From Euprymna scolopes (Eukaryota; Mollusca; Cephalopoda; Sepiida; Sepiolidae), in assembly GCA_024364805.1 (NCBI GenBank), contig CM044513.1, positions 25,237,259 through 25,260,810 on the forward strand: a DNA stretch of 23,552 nucleotides, read 5' to 3'. Both the position numbers and the translations under genes were made by a program. Below, piece by piece: positions 1 to 9,798 of this stretch (position 1 is its first letter; each line of letters begins with the position of its first letter). The notes beneath the pieces are model-generated. The model was not told the DNA's origin, ran no database searches, and saw only the letters and a list, made by a program, of their open reading frames with translations.

Positions 1-1440
1 ATTCTCAATTATAGTTAACATCATTCTCAATCATAGTTAAAATCATTCTCAATTATAGATTACATCATCCTCAGTTATAGTTAACATCATTCTCAATCAT
101 AGTAAACATAATCCTCAATCATAGTTAACATCATTCTCAATCATAGTTACCATCATTCTCAATCATAGTTAACATCATTCTCCATTATAGTTTACATCAT
201 TCTCAATCATAGTTAACATCATTCTCAATCATAGTTAACATCTTTCTCAATTATAGATTACATTATCCTCAATCATAGTTAACATCATTCTCAATCATAG
301 TTTACATCTTTGTCAATTATAGTTAGCATCATTCTCAATCATAGTTAACATCATTCTCCATTATAGTTTACATCATCCTCAATTATAGATTACATCATCC
401 TCAATTATAGTTAACATCATTCTCAATCATAGTTAACATTATTCTTAATTATATTAAACGTAATTCTCAATCATATTTAACATCATTCTCAAGTGTAGTC
501 AACATCATACAAAACAATAGTTAACACCATTCTTTATCATAGTTTACATCATTCTCAGTCATAGGAAACATCATTTTGTATTATAGTTCGCATCGTTATC
601 AATAATAGGTTTCATCTTTCTCAATCGTAATAAACATAATTCTCAATAGTAGTTTACATCATGCTACATTATACTTTACATCATTCGCATTTATAGTTTA
701 CATTATTCTGAATAAAAATTAACATCATTCTTAATTATAGTTAACATCATTCTAAATGGTATTTAACATCATGCACAATTATAGTTTTTACCTTTCTCAA
801 TTATAGGTAAAATTACTTTCAATGATAGTTAACATATTTCTCAATCATAGTTTACATCATTCCCAATTATAGTTTACATCATTCTCAATTATAGTTGACA
901 TCATTCTCAATTATATTTAAGATCATCCTCAATCATAGTTAACATCATCCTCAATTATAGTTTACATCATTCGCAATTATAGTTTTACTCTTTCCAATTT
1001 CTCAATCTAGTTAACATCATTCTCAATCATAGTTAACATCATCCTCAATCCTATTTAACATCATCCTCAATCATAGTTAGCATCATTCTCAATTATAGTT
1101 TTACTCTTTCTCAATCATGGTAAACATCATTCTCAATCATAGTTAACATCATTCTTTATTATAGTTGATATCATTCTTAATCATAGTTTACATCATTCTC
1201 AATTATATTTTTCATATTTCGTGTCATAGTTAACATTATTCTCAATCATAGTTAACATCATTCTGAATTCAAGTTAATATCATTCTACATCATAGTTAAC
1301 GTCATTCTCAATCATGGTTAAGATCATTCTCATTTATAATTAACATCAATCCTTATCATAGTTTACATTATTCTCAGTCATAGTTAACATCATTTTTAAT
1401 TATAGTTAACATCATTCTCAGTAATAGTCTTCATCTTTCT
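1..1440. repeat. 22-bp satellite / minisatellite array
   Basis: Roughly 65 head-to-tail copies of a 22-bp unit close to ATTCTCAATYATAGTTAACATC fill the first 1.44 kb and continue past the left window edge. Copies differ mainly by C/T at one position, TTAACATC versus TTTACATC, and ATTCTC versus ATCCTC. The block at about 430-830 and the last few units are more diverged, as expected at the margin of an array. Most units carry the palindrome GTTAAC. No reading frame is maintained, so I regard it as non-coding satellite DNA. Confidence 0.95.
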
Positions 1441-1446
1441 CAATAA

Positions 1447-1679
1447 AATATGTTATATTCCTCGAATCACCCACCATCAATTGTTAAAATAGAGAGATCA
1501 CCCGGAGAGAATGGAACACGTTCATCTGCTATATATAGTTTGGATTCTCCGGTGAAGATCAAAAGTGATAATACTGATCCGGAGGTGATCCAGCGAAGTT
1601 GTAGATGCAGCATTGAAAGCATGCCATATAAATACCACCCCCAAATGGGGAATATTTATTTAAACGTCGTTGTAAAACG
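1447..1679 (+). CDS. Possible internal or terminal coding exon, function unknown
   Basis: Directly after the satellite is a 77-codon open stretch with more balanced base composition than its surroundings. The first in-frame ATG is at 1450 and an in-frame TAA lies at 1444. The predicted peptide is polar and rich in Ser, Pro and charged residues (for example SPGENGTRSS and SPVKIKSDNTDPEV), and matches no domain I know. At 1679 it meets a possible splice donor (ACG|GTGAAT). A strong acceptor at 2105 would continue the frame for ten codons to a stop. The acceptor for this exon is unclear; AATAG at about 1491 is a weak candidate. It may be an exon of a host gene or a chance open frame. Confidence 0.22.
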
Positions 1680-2105
1680 GTGAATTACTTGTAATTCTTG
1701 TTTTAACAACAAAGATGGGGCATAAGTGTCCGACTCATTCGTTTCATATTCAATGGTAATGCACATGATTTAGCACGACAGATTAACTCTCGTTTCTTCT
1801 ACTAAAAAAACAATAAAATCGACGCTGAAATTTAGATAATAATTATAATTTCATTATAAAATTGATGAAAACATTGGAAAAAAAAATCTGAATTGGAGCC
1901 TTATTTATTTTGCATGAAAAAGTCGATCGCATTCCGTACTTGTTAAAGTCGATTACTAATTATGTAGCAGCTCATATAAATACCAACATGTTTTTTAAAT
2001 TTCTATAAGAGGTTCGAAACCTGTTCAGAATGATACACTTTAACAATGACGAATAAACCTTTGCATGCTTGACACATAACTTATTGTCTTTCTTTCCTCT
2101 GGCAG

Positions 2106-2136
2106 CAAGCACCTGAATGATGCCATCCGTTTCTGA
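2106..2136 (+). CDS. Possible last coding exon (phase-compatible with 1447-1679)
   Basis: A long pyrimidine tract ending in CTCTGGCAG (about 2083-2105) is the most acceptor-like site in this part of the window. Spliced in phase 2 from the donor at 1679/1680, it would add the residues KHLNDAIRF before a TGA at 2134-2136. This is a model built only from splice-like signals and frame agreement; no family match supports it. Confidence 0.15.
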
Positions 2137-2619
2137 ATGGAAACCCCAGTTATCATTTCTAGATCTTTATTTCCGAATGTTTAACGTCTTCAAGTCTGCA
2201 GCTCAACCTTCTCCCTACATTTTCCTTAGTTGGTCCGGAAATGCGATAACTCCTGCCGGCTCTAACTCAGTTGCTAGCTAACTCAAAACTCGTCTCCTGA
2301 ATTTTCCGTTACAGGCTTACTCCTAATTCTGATTTCTCCTGGCTTATGTGCTTTTACGTCAGCCAGAGTAGACAATCTTGTTTGTCACGTAAGCCACATC
2401 GTTGTTTATCAAAACGATTCTAAACTTTATGCTTTTTCTTTTATTCCCAACATTTTTTCTTGGGCCGAAATTCTCCAGTTAAATATCTGACATAAATAGT
2501 TAACTTTCTTTTATTTTAAAACATTTTCTGAATATCTTTAACTTAAATAATTTAACAATTAACAATAATCGTTCTGATCCTTGGCACTGTACGCCACAAC
2601 ATAACACAGATAATACGAT

Positions 2620-2735
2620 GTGAGCATAATTGAAGGGGCATCACATGTGTAATCAGTACTTGAAATATTATTTTTGTAGACACATTCTGTTAAATAACAT
2701 AAAAACATTTACGCATCAGTATCCCTATAATTAAT
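2620..2735 (+). repeat. Dispersed repeat, copy 1
   Basis: This block shares a diverged but colinear core with 4436-4606: GTGTAATCARTACTTGAA, then ATTATTTT, a TAGAMACATTCTGTT motif and a GCRTCASTAT motif, in the same order and orientation. It is an interspersed repeat of unknown family. I see no coding capacity, tRNA head or terminal repeat. Confidence 0.55.
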
Positions 2736-2739
2736 AAGA

Positions 2740-3780
2740 TTATGATGATTTATGCTCTGAATATGTAAACAAACTGTCAAGTGTAAAGCCTGCAATAATT
2801 TTAGAAATCGAATTATTTAGAGATTTAGAATATTTTGATTCAAATAATTTAATAACTAACCGAAAACGTAATAATTCAATCTAAGAACATGCTATTTAAA
2901 AGTAACTTCGGAACAAAAACAAAGTATATTTTAAAAAAGTGAAGAAAAAATGAAAAAATGAAAATTCTCTGGAGACGTTAGGAATGTCTCATAGTTTAAT
3001 CACATAAGCGATGTTGCTTTAAACTAAGTTTCACAGATAATTACACATATAATGTCTCTATCAGAGTTAATGTTTCTGTGTTTGTGTTTCGAGAATTATG
3101 GTCCTAACCATGCACGACGTAAATAAGCAGCGTCTATCCTTACTATATCTATTACCCCCTTTTGTATGTGTGTCCTCTTTTCTTTCGGTAAGTTTTTTAC
3201 TTTCCTAAACATCTGCCTAGCAGTGTTTGTGTCTTACACTTTGAAGTAATCTAATAAAATGTGTCCGAAAAATCGGTTGCGTTTAGTGCCTTGCAAAAGC
3301 AATTCTGACTTTCACTTAAACAGGAAACAGACGAGCGTCAAGACTTAAAAGACGTTTTCAATTACTTCAGACAAGCAGCTGCCAAAATAAGACCTTTTTT
3401 TACTTTTCGTCGTTTGCATTTTTCGAATCTTATTTAACCTCTGTCTTTCTCTCTCTCTCTCTAGCTCCAATTTCTTTTCTGAACGATTCACTGTTTCCTG
3501 TCAACCGAATATTTATTTTCATTTTTTGCGTCTTTTCATTATGGGAAACAGAAAAATCTGGAATATCATTTATTACGACAGAGTCATAAAGTAAGAACGC
3601 GTTTGTTTCCTCATCTTTCGGTTAAACTAAAGTTTCAAATGAATATAGTCCATATTACGAACATATATGCTTAGCGGATGTGTTAGAAAATTCTTTAATT
3701 AATTTAGGAATGAAATCAGTAAGACAAACCTATACATATAACTAACTCGCTACAAGTAGCTTTTCTTTGTTATTCAATTA
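2740..3780. other. AT-rich stretch, no gene recognised
   Basis: I see no gene, RNA or clear transposon here. It holds a short (CT)n tract at about 3449-3463 and a small inverted repeat around 3100 (ATGGTcCTAACCAT). A GTAAGT at about 3187 is not preceded by a convincing open frame. The stretch 1684-2620 between the two repeat blocks is likewise without recognisable content apart from the acceptor at 2105. Confidence 0.5.
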
Positions 3781-4045
3781 GATTTCAGCCTCTAAGATTT
3801 TACTTGAGCTTAGGGAATAACTGAAAATCGCATAGAGGGAATATAGGAAGGATGAGGAACTGTCTTGATGCCCATCTCGTATTTGACAAGGATGAGGTGG
3901 TAGACTGTACCTGGGGACAAACTTCGCGAAAATCTTCCGCATCTTCAGTTCCTCGCGAATAATTTTGTGTACATGTCGCACATAACATCAAATTGCACAC
4001 TTATTGTCTCTATACGACGGTTCCTTATTTCTTCTGAATTCCTTA
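3780..4045 (-). pseudogene. Decayed mariner-like (SETMAR/GVQW3-type) transposase fragment
   Basis: The minus strand encodes VHKIIREELKMRK followed by IFAKFVPR, then in the same frame QIRDGHQD. This matches the pattern VHxIIxExLxMRKxxAxxVPRxL...QxRVxxxQD that links the second helix-turn-helix to the catalytic core in mariner transposases of the SETMAR/GVQW3 group. Just upstream (about 3975-4035), in another frame, NRRIETISVQFDV resembles the segment that normally precedes it, which implies a frameshift. The DDE catalytic core and both termini are missing, so it is a short dead remnant. No terminal inverted repeats were found around it. Confidence 0.55.
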
Positions 4046-4435
4046 CTTCTCCTCCCAACCCTCACAAATTCCTGCCTTCTTTGAATCTCTTATGCAACTC
4101 TAAACTGATGATTGATTCATGCAAGATGGTCTAAATGCAGCCGGAAGCATTTCATTCGTTTCCGTGTTTGTTTGTTTTTCCAAATTAAAGCCAAATTTTA
4201 TTGCGTATCATTCTTTGAAATTCACCAGCTGTGACAATCGGACTTTCGTAGGGTGTAGCTGTTTATTTGAAACTAAAATCATAAAAATTGCCCAGTCATC
4301 TTATAAGATGTATAGCAATAAAATAATGAATTCTTAAGAGTATATAACTATCTTAAATGTCGGTACAAAAAAGACTGGAAACTTATCGAAATCATTTACT
4401 ATAATGTTGATTGTGTGTTTACATAAAAAAGGGAA

Positions 4436-4606
4436 CGTCGATGGGCATATCACAGCGCACTTGGCCTTATGACTGACCTCCCTGGAAAGAACGTAATTAA
4501 TATAAGTGTAATCAATACTTGAAGCATTATTTTATAGAAACATTCTGTTGAATGACACCAGATCTTTTTATGCGTCACTATGGCGAGAATAATACATTAT
4601 ATATAG
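4436..4606 (+). repeat. Dispersed repeat, copy 2
   Basis: Second copy of the repeat at 2620-2735, same orientation. The clearest matching segment begins at about 4505 (AAGTGTAATCAATACTTGAA) and runs to about 4582. Weaker similarity at the left (GGGCATATCACA against GGGCATCACATG) suggests an insertion of about 50 bp in this copy. Family unknown. Confidence 0.5.
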
Positions 4607-4609
4607 AGA

Positions 4610-4960
4610 TAAAAAAAAAACTTTATCTGTTCTAGATTATACCATTTACGACTGTGCTTCTACTTTTCGTCATTGAAGCAGAAAAATTCATAGATTATAT
4701 ATAAATATTATTTTGCCAACTACATTTTCTCTGATTAAACTTCATGAAATAAGAAAATCTTTCAATATTTGTATTTCTTGCAGAAATTATAAATTTGACG
4801 TTTTTATTTCAATTTCATTCAAAAATTTTATTTATTGCCCTATATTGTATATTAAGATGTTTCATCTGATTAGGATTGTCTTATAAATATTTATATAGAC
4901 TTTAAGTTTACAAAATTGTACCAAAGTATAACCTGATTTTTTTCTAACTTTCCTTGAAAA
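4610..4960. other. AT-rich stretch, nothing recognised
   Basis: This is low-complexity AT-rich DNA before the large minisatellite, and I see no coding or RNA signal in it. The same is true of 4046-4435, where an open frame at 4119-4337 has no protein-like features. Confidence 0.5.
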
Positions 4961-4963
4961 AAA

Positions 4964-5965
4964 TGTATATATAGACGGATAGATGTATATATCTATATCT
5001 ATATATAGATAGATGTATTTATCTATATCTATATCTATATCTATATACAGATAGATGTATATATCTATATCTATATATAGATAGATGTATATATCTATGT
5101 ATATATACACATAGATGTATATATCTATATCTATATATAGATAGATGTATATATCTATATATATATAGATAGATGTATATATCTATATCTATATACAGAC
5201 AGATGTATATATCTATGTCTATATATAGATAGATGTATATATCTATATCTATATACAGACATGTATATATCTATATCTATAGATAGATGTATATATCTAT
5301 ATCTATATACAAACAGATGTATATATCTATATCTATATATAGATAGATGTATATATCTATATCTATATACAGACAGATATATATATCTATTATATATAGA
5401 TAGATGTATATATCTATGTATATATAGATAGATGTATATATCTATACCTATATATATATATATAGATAGATGTATATATCTATGTATGTATACAGATAGA
5501 TGTATATATCTATATCTATATATAGATAGATGTATATACCTATGTATATATAGATAGATGTATATATCTATATCTATATACTGACAGATGTATATATCTA
5601 TATCTATATATAGATAGATGTATATATCTATATCTATATACAGACAGATGTATATATCTATATCTATATACAGACAGATGTATATATCTATATCTATATA
5701 TAGATAGATGTATATATCTATATCTGTATACAGACAGATGTATATATCTATATATAGATAGATGTATATATCTATATCTATATACAGACAGATGTATATA
5801 TCTATATCTATATACAGGCAGATGTATATATCTATAACTATATATAGATAGATGTATATATCTATATCTATATATAGATAGATGTATATATCTATATCTA
5901 TATCCAGACAGATTTATATATCTATATCTATATATAGATAGATGTATATATCTATATCTAGAAAT
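4964..5965. repeat. ~30-bp self-complementary TATATC/GATAGATG minisatellite
   Basis: About 33 tandem units of roughly 30 bp follow the pattern GATGTATATATCTATATC, TATATA, then TAGATA or CAGACA. Two unit types alternate irregularly, differing by TAGATAGATG versus CAGACAGATG. Since TATATCTATA pairs with TATAGATATA, each unit can fold on itself and neighbouring units can pair, so the array could form long AT hairpins. Open frames inside it are low-complexity Tyr/Ile/Asp repeats and not genes. Confidence 0.95.
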
Positions 5966-6851
5966 ATCTATGTTTCATTTAACAGCAAGGATAATTCCTG
6001 TTTTTTTTTTTGCGATCCGTTTTTCCATTTGGCGGAAAATGATCGAACGTTATGTTCGAGCGTAAAAAACGATTTTCCATAGGTGCGAACGTTTTCGATG
6101 CCATGAATTGTCTTCGGGCGAGTGATGAATTAAAAATTGCGTTTAGTAAATTTATTAATAAATCGATTAAAAGCGTGCGTTTCACCTTATATTGAACCTG
6201 ATTGGTGGTCGGTTTGTTTATACGAATGAACAGAGGTTCCATGATTAAGAGGTGCAGGTTACAATGTGAGACGGTTTAAATGGCGGTGTCTTTTATTAAT
6301 ATGTTTCTAAATTCATTGGGGGGGGTGTAATGTGTTACAAAGTGTTGGTGGATTGAGCTGTTAGGGGAAGACAAGTAGCATGTTAGCCGGCGAGATATAT
6401 TGGTTCTTGTCATGTCGATGTACAAGTTGTTTTTGAAGACTCATTCCCCTATATGATGTTTAAAAGCTTACACATTGTTGCTAGTTTTCAGTAAATTGTC
6501 ATCGCGTGTCGATTTATTGCTTATTAGTAAATGAGTAGTTTTAAATTTTTTATAATAAATGATGAATCTAAGTCTAAAATCTTCTTCAATGGTGGAAATG
6601 TATGATATTTCTTTTTTTTCTGTCGGTTTTATAATTAGCGCGCATCTGTTTACAATAGAATATGTTAATATTCGTATTATTGTTATCATTATTATTGTTT
6701 AGTAATAGCGGATGAAAGGTGTTTAATTGGTTGATTGACGATATCATTTGAGAAGTTATTATTAAAAAGTTTTTTTTTATGTCAGATAAAATATTTTATT
6801 AGTGGATGAATTGCGTTTGGCTCGGTAGATTAGATTTTTCACTACCGTCAT
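5966..6851. other. Non-repetitive stretch, no gene recognised
   Basis: The first 280 bp are less AT-biased than the flanks and open on both strands. The minus strand has an 87-codon frame at 5979-6242, and the plus strand has a partly open frame across the same bases. Neither peptide shows a motif I recognise. A G-run lies at about 6320-6327. I would not call a gene here. Confidence 0.4.
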
Positions 6852-6946
6852 TTTATATCTATAGGGACATTCATTTTTATATCTATAGGGACATTCATTT
6901 TTATATCTATAGGGGCATTCATATTATATCTATAGGAACATTTTTA
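6852..6946 (+). repeat. 24-bp tandem repeat, four copies
   Basis: Four near-identical units of ATCTATAGGGACATTCATTT plus TTAT lie head to tail. The third unit has GGGGCATTC and the fourth GGAACATTT. The repeat gives a periodic peptide in one frame (FYIYRDIH repeated), which reflects the DNA repeat and not a gene. Confidence 0.9.
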
Positions 6947-7099
6947 AATTTGAGAAGACAGGTTTTTTGTATGGCAGGTAATAAATCTATCGATGTCAGC
7001 TTTAATTTCTGTATCAAGCAAGGGAATGTGTGAAATATAGTACTGATTTATTTTTGTGCTTTTTTATCTATTGTTAATTTATTTAAAATTCGGAAAACA

Positions 7100-7330
7100 A
7101 CAGGTTGTGTTTATTTGCTTCCCAACGAGGGCAAATTAGGCATGAGGTCGTTTTTTAATGTGGAGAGGGGGAAGGGAAAAGGGGACCAGCTCCCGAGAGG
7201 TGGGAAATGGGAGATGGATAGTGAGAGGCTCTTGGTATATAGGGCTACCCCTACATGGACCAGAAGACCATTGTCACTAGGACAATGGTCTTTGATTGCA
7301 GTATCTGCCGGAACAGATACTACACTTTGA
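7100..7330 (-). pseudogene. U2 snRNA-like sequence, copy A (partial)
   Basis: The minus strand from 7328 reads AAAGTGTAGTATCTGTTC, matching the branch-point-recognition segment of U2 (CAAGUGUAGUAUCUGUUC) except for one extra or changed base. The U2 5' hairpin is absent. The following bases form a perfect 7-bp hairpin, GTATCTG/CAGATAC (7301-7320). After that comes a 12-bp stem with a 5-nt loop at 7264-7292 (AAGACCATTGTC/GACAATGGTCTT) that ordinary U2 lacks. A GGTCCATGTAGG segment follows. It may be a rearranged U2 retropseudogene or a SINE with a U2-derived head. The downstream end is not defined. Confidence 0.38.
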
Positions 7331-7553
7331 GATATTAAATTCTTTATTCAAGCTAAAATTACAATGTAAATTTCAACTGAACAAAAAACTTAGGCACATG
7401 GCCAACTCAAAAAAGAGGGAAAATGGGGGTCGTTGGTCAATTTTGTCACTCCAGAATTAAAACAGAAAAATCCTCTTAGCTAGTATCTTCTTTCGCCATA
7501 ATACCGCATTCACCCTTTTGTGCTACTTAGAACCCAAATGTTTAAAACATTTT

Positions 7554-7775
7554 TTTATTCCCGTGTACAAACAAAAAAGATAACAATGATTATACAATAA
7601 TTCATTTGTGTCGAGGGCTGGGGAAGAAAAATACAAAAGTGGTTAGTAGGACCCTCCCAACCCCGTCTAGTTGATAGACTGCCTGTTCCACTTCGGTTCG
7701 TAAAGGAACCTGAGCTCTTGCAGATACTACACTTTAATCTTAGCCAAAAGGCCAAATACGGGCCTTGAGCCGAAT
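7554..7775 (-). pseudogene. U2 snRNA-like sequence, copy B
   Basis: On the minus strand, 7755 to 7721 reads GGCCTTTTGGCTAAGATTAA followed by AGTGTAGTATCTG. This is nearly identical to the most conserved part of U2: stem-loop I, the U6-pairing segment and the GUAGUA branch-point element. Upstream, the first bases of U2 (ATCGCTTCTC) are not conserved. Downstream, in place of U2 stem IIa, come two other short hairpins (GGTTCctttacGAACC and GTCTatcaaCTAGAC). The block ends near ACGGGAATAAAAAAA, which may be an A-rich tail. The identity of the U2 core is well supported; whether it is transcribed cannot be seen. It is most likely a U2-derived retrocopy or SINE. Confidence 0.55.
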
Positions 7776-7955
7776 CCATTGAAACTGTCAACCTGAATAT
7801 ATAAGGTCCCATTGGGTCATAAAAAAGGGCCTTAGTAATGCAGGCGATTCGTAATTTTCTTGGTGTATTGAAGTTTATTGTAAATGCGGGAAGAGTGGGG
7901 TTATTATATATATTATTAATTATTATCTTTATAGTTTGTATATTATAGATAATTA

Positions 7956-7956
7956 T

Positions 7957-7993
<37 letters not shown>

Positions 7994-8002
7994 TCATATG
8001 TA

Positions 8003-8051
<49 letters not shown>
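7956..8051. repeat. (TA)n and (TTA)n microsatellites
   Basis: An alternating TA run at about 7956-7991 is followed after a short spacer by about 15 TTA repeats at about 8006-8051. Confidence 0.95.
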
Positions 8052-8052
<1 letters not shown>

Positions 8053-8356
8053 ATATAAATAAGTAACTTTGTCTTAGTGAGTTCTCTTCCTCATAGGTTC
8101 GGAAAAGGCTGAGCCTATAATTTGCCAATTTCACACAAAGCTAATTTATATCTGGCAGTGTTCTTGGGTGCTTTGTACAGAAATACGTCCGATAAGTATC
8201 GAAAATCGAAAAGATCCAATCTTAAAAATAATAATTCTTTCTTACAGATAAAAAAATATTACAGGGAAATATTTTACGTTACACCGGCCAAGGGAGATAA
8301 TTCTCAGCAAATCAATTCTCAGTAAATTTTTTCTTCTTAAAATAAAATTGTCAGCT

Positions 8357-8414
8357 GGAGATATAGTTCAGTGGTAGAGTATTCGACTGTAGATGTTAAA
8401 GCCCGGGTGTACCT
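8357..8414 (+). pseudogene. tRNA-Cys-like sequence, truncated (possible SINE head)
   Basis: GGAGATATAGTTCAGTGGTA continues with GAGTATTCGACTGTAGAT, which follows the acceptor arm, D arm and anticodon stem of animal tRNA-Cys, including an A box (TAGTTCAGTGGTAGAG). The usual GCA anticodon reads GTA here. After the anticodon arm about ten bases of variable and T-arm sequence are missing, leaving GCCCGGGTGTACC as the 3' half. It cannot fold into a full cloverleaf and is a pseudogene or the head of a tRNA-derived SINE. Confidence 0.6.
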
Positions 8415-8739
8415 AACCCTTTTACTGTAATGTTTATTATTGAGTTCAATTTACTATAAAAACAGAGGTACTATTTCAAATGCCCGCAAATCATTTCTTC
8501 GCTTGCGTATATAAAAACTAGACATTTACCTGAAATAACTTTTCCAGGGCATCCATCGTCAAACTAAGATATCAGATGAAATTTTATGAACGACCTTGTC
8601 ATTATTATTTTTTTTAATTTTACGTGACTTAGTGTATCATGCAAATTATTCCTCCTAATATGTAATATTCAATTGAGGATAGGTTCTATGATAATACATA
8701 CGCTGTCTGCATGAATTAAAATGTCATTTTTAAGCGTAT

Positions 8740-8771
8740 TGTACGTCATGGCAACGCCGGGTGTCCAGCTA

Positions 8772-8809
<38 letters not shown>
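8740..8809 (+). repeat. RTE-like 3' tail (GGCAACGCCGGGT...CAGCTAGT) with (TA)n
   Basis: GGCAACGCCGGGTGTCCAGC followed by TAGTGTG and a TA run is a terminal motif I know from RTE-type LINEs and their non-autonomous partners in many invertebrates. The upstream limit of this element is not clear; it may begin at the tRNA-like head at 8357. No RTE protein sequence is visible. The same core motif recurs at 10794. Confidence 0.5.
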
Positions 8810-8815
8810 AATACT

Positions 8816-8850
8816 AAAGGTGCTTACATTCTAAGAGAAGCACCTTATAA
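8816..8850. other. Short hairpin-forming inverted repeat
   Basis: AAGGTGCTT at about 8817 pairs with AAGCACCTT about 12 bases on, and a third partial copy (GCACCTTTAT) follows. A stem of nine pairs is possible. Function unknown. Confidence 0.5.
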
Positions 8851-9798
8851 TGCACCTTTATTATAATGTATTATTCTCTCTAATTTTTAATTCATTAAAA
8901 AATTTCTCCGTGCACTTCGTTGCAGTCTTATCTCCTATATAATAGTTTCACTGCAGAAATTCCCCTCTCGACCAAAATATCGTAGGTTTGCAATAACAGA
9001 TGCCACATGCTAATTCATTACGTTTATTCATTACGTATTTGCGATTATTTTATGCAATTTCTCAACACAATTTTGGCCTATTAAGTCGGTATGATAAAAT
9101 GCTACATCCTAGGAACAGCACCATCACAATCGCGACATCTATAGAGGAAGGAGTCCCTATTTTTCTCTATATATATTTAGTCGTCCCACTGTTACCAGTT
9201 GGCATCGGGACCTATTTTCCTACGATACTTTCATTGCATCCATCGTAACTGGTTATTATCTGCATATACATAATATAATCTTTCCATTACCCGATTCAAA
9301 AATATTTTCCTTCTCAAAATCTACCCTATCTAATTGGTTGAGACAGCCAATTGTATTATTCCAGAATCCAGATCTTTATGCATAAACGAACGCTCCAGAA
9401 ATTTTCCAATATGGCAGCGCTCTCTACACGAGGCAATAAATCACAACTATAAACATATTAGCCGCTCGTGAACAGAAACTTCTATACACAAATATCCCCC
9501 AGCATATAAAAACTTGAAAAAAAAGGTTATGCGTCCCATTATTTATTTTTCTATTTGGGAGCGGCTTTTCAAGCATTACACGATGCTATTTTTTGTTTTG
9601 TTTTCGTTTGTTTGGGGGGGGGCATTTTTTATATTTAGATTATTTTTTCCTTTACTCTTAATGTGGAAGATTTTAATTATGTTTTACAAAGATCAGTTCA
9701 GCCATGTTATTTATCGTTTCAACCACTTACACGATGCTATTTTTGTTGACAGACAAACAAATTATAAAACTATTTATTTTATATAAAACACATTATTA
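8851..9798. other. AT-rich stretch, no gene recognised
   Basis: Open frames at 9000-9248 and 9514-9786 give hydrophobic, Phe-rich peptides without recognisable motifs. The second one spans a direct repeat of TTACACGATGCTATTTTT at about 9576 and 9727, about 150 bp apart. I do not call a gene. Confidence 0.45.

Noticed and set aside
1-1440. Regular repeat considered as a CRISPR array
   Set aside because: Units are contiguous with no unique spacers, and the surroundings are eukaryotic.
4862-5110. 82-codon Tyr/Ile/Asp repeat frame
   Set aside because: Pure translation of the TATATC/GATAGATG minisatellite.
5979-6242. 87-codon minus-strand frame
   Set aside because: The plus strand is equally open over the same bases and neither peptide shows a known motif; no splice signals frame it.
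7554-7775. Functional U2 snRNA gene
   Set aside because: The 5' end and the stem II to IV regions do not match U2, and there is no convincing Sm site (AUUUUUG).
8357-8414. Functional tRNA gene
   Set aside because: The T arm is incomplete and the anticodon is altered relative to tRNA-Cys.
9514-9786. 90-codon hydrophobic frame resembling a membrane protein
   Set aside because: Phe/Leu richness follows from T-runs, and an internal 18-bp DNA duplication and AT-rich context argue for chance.
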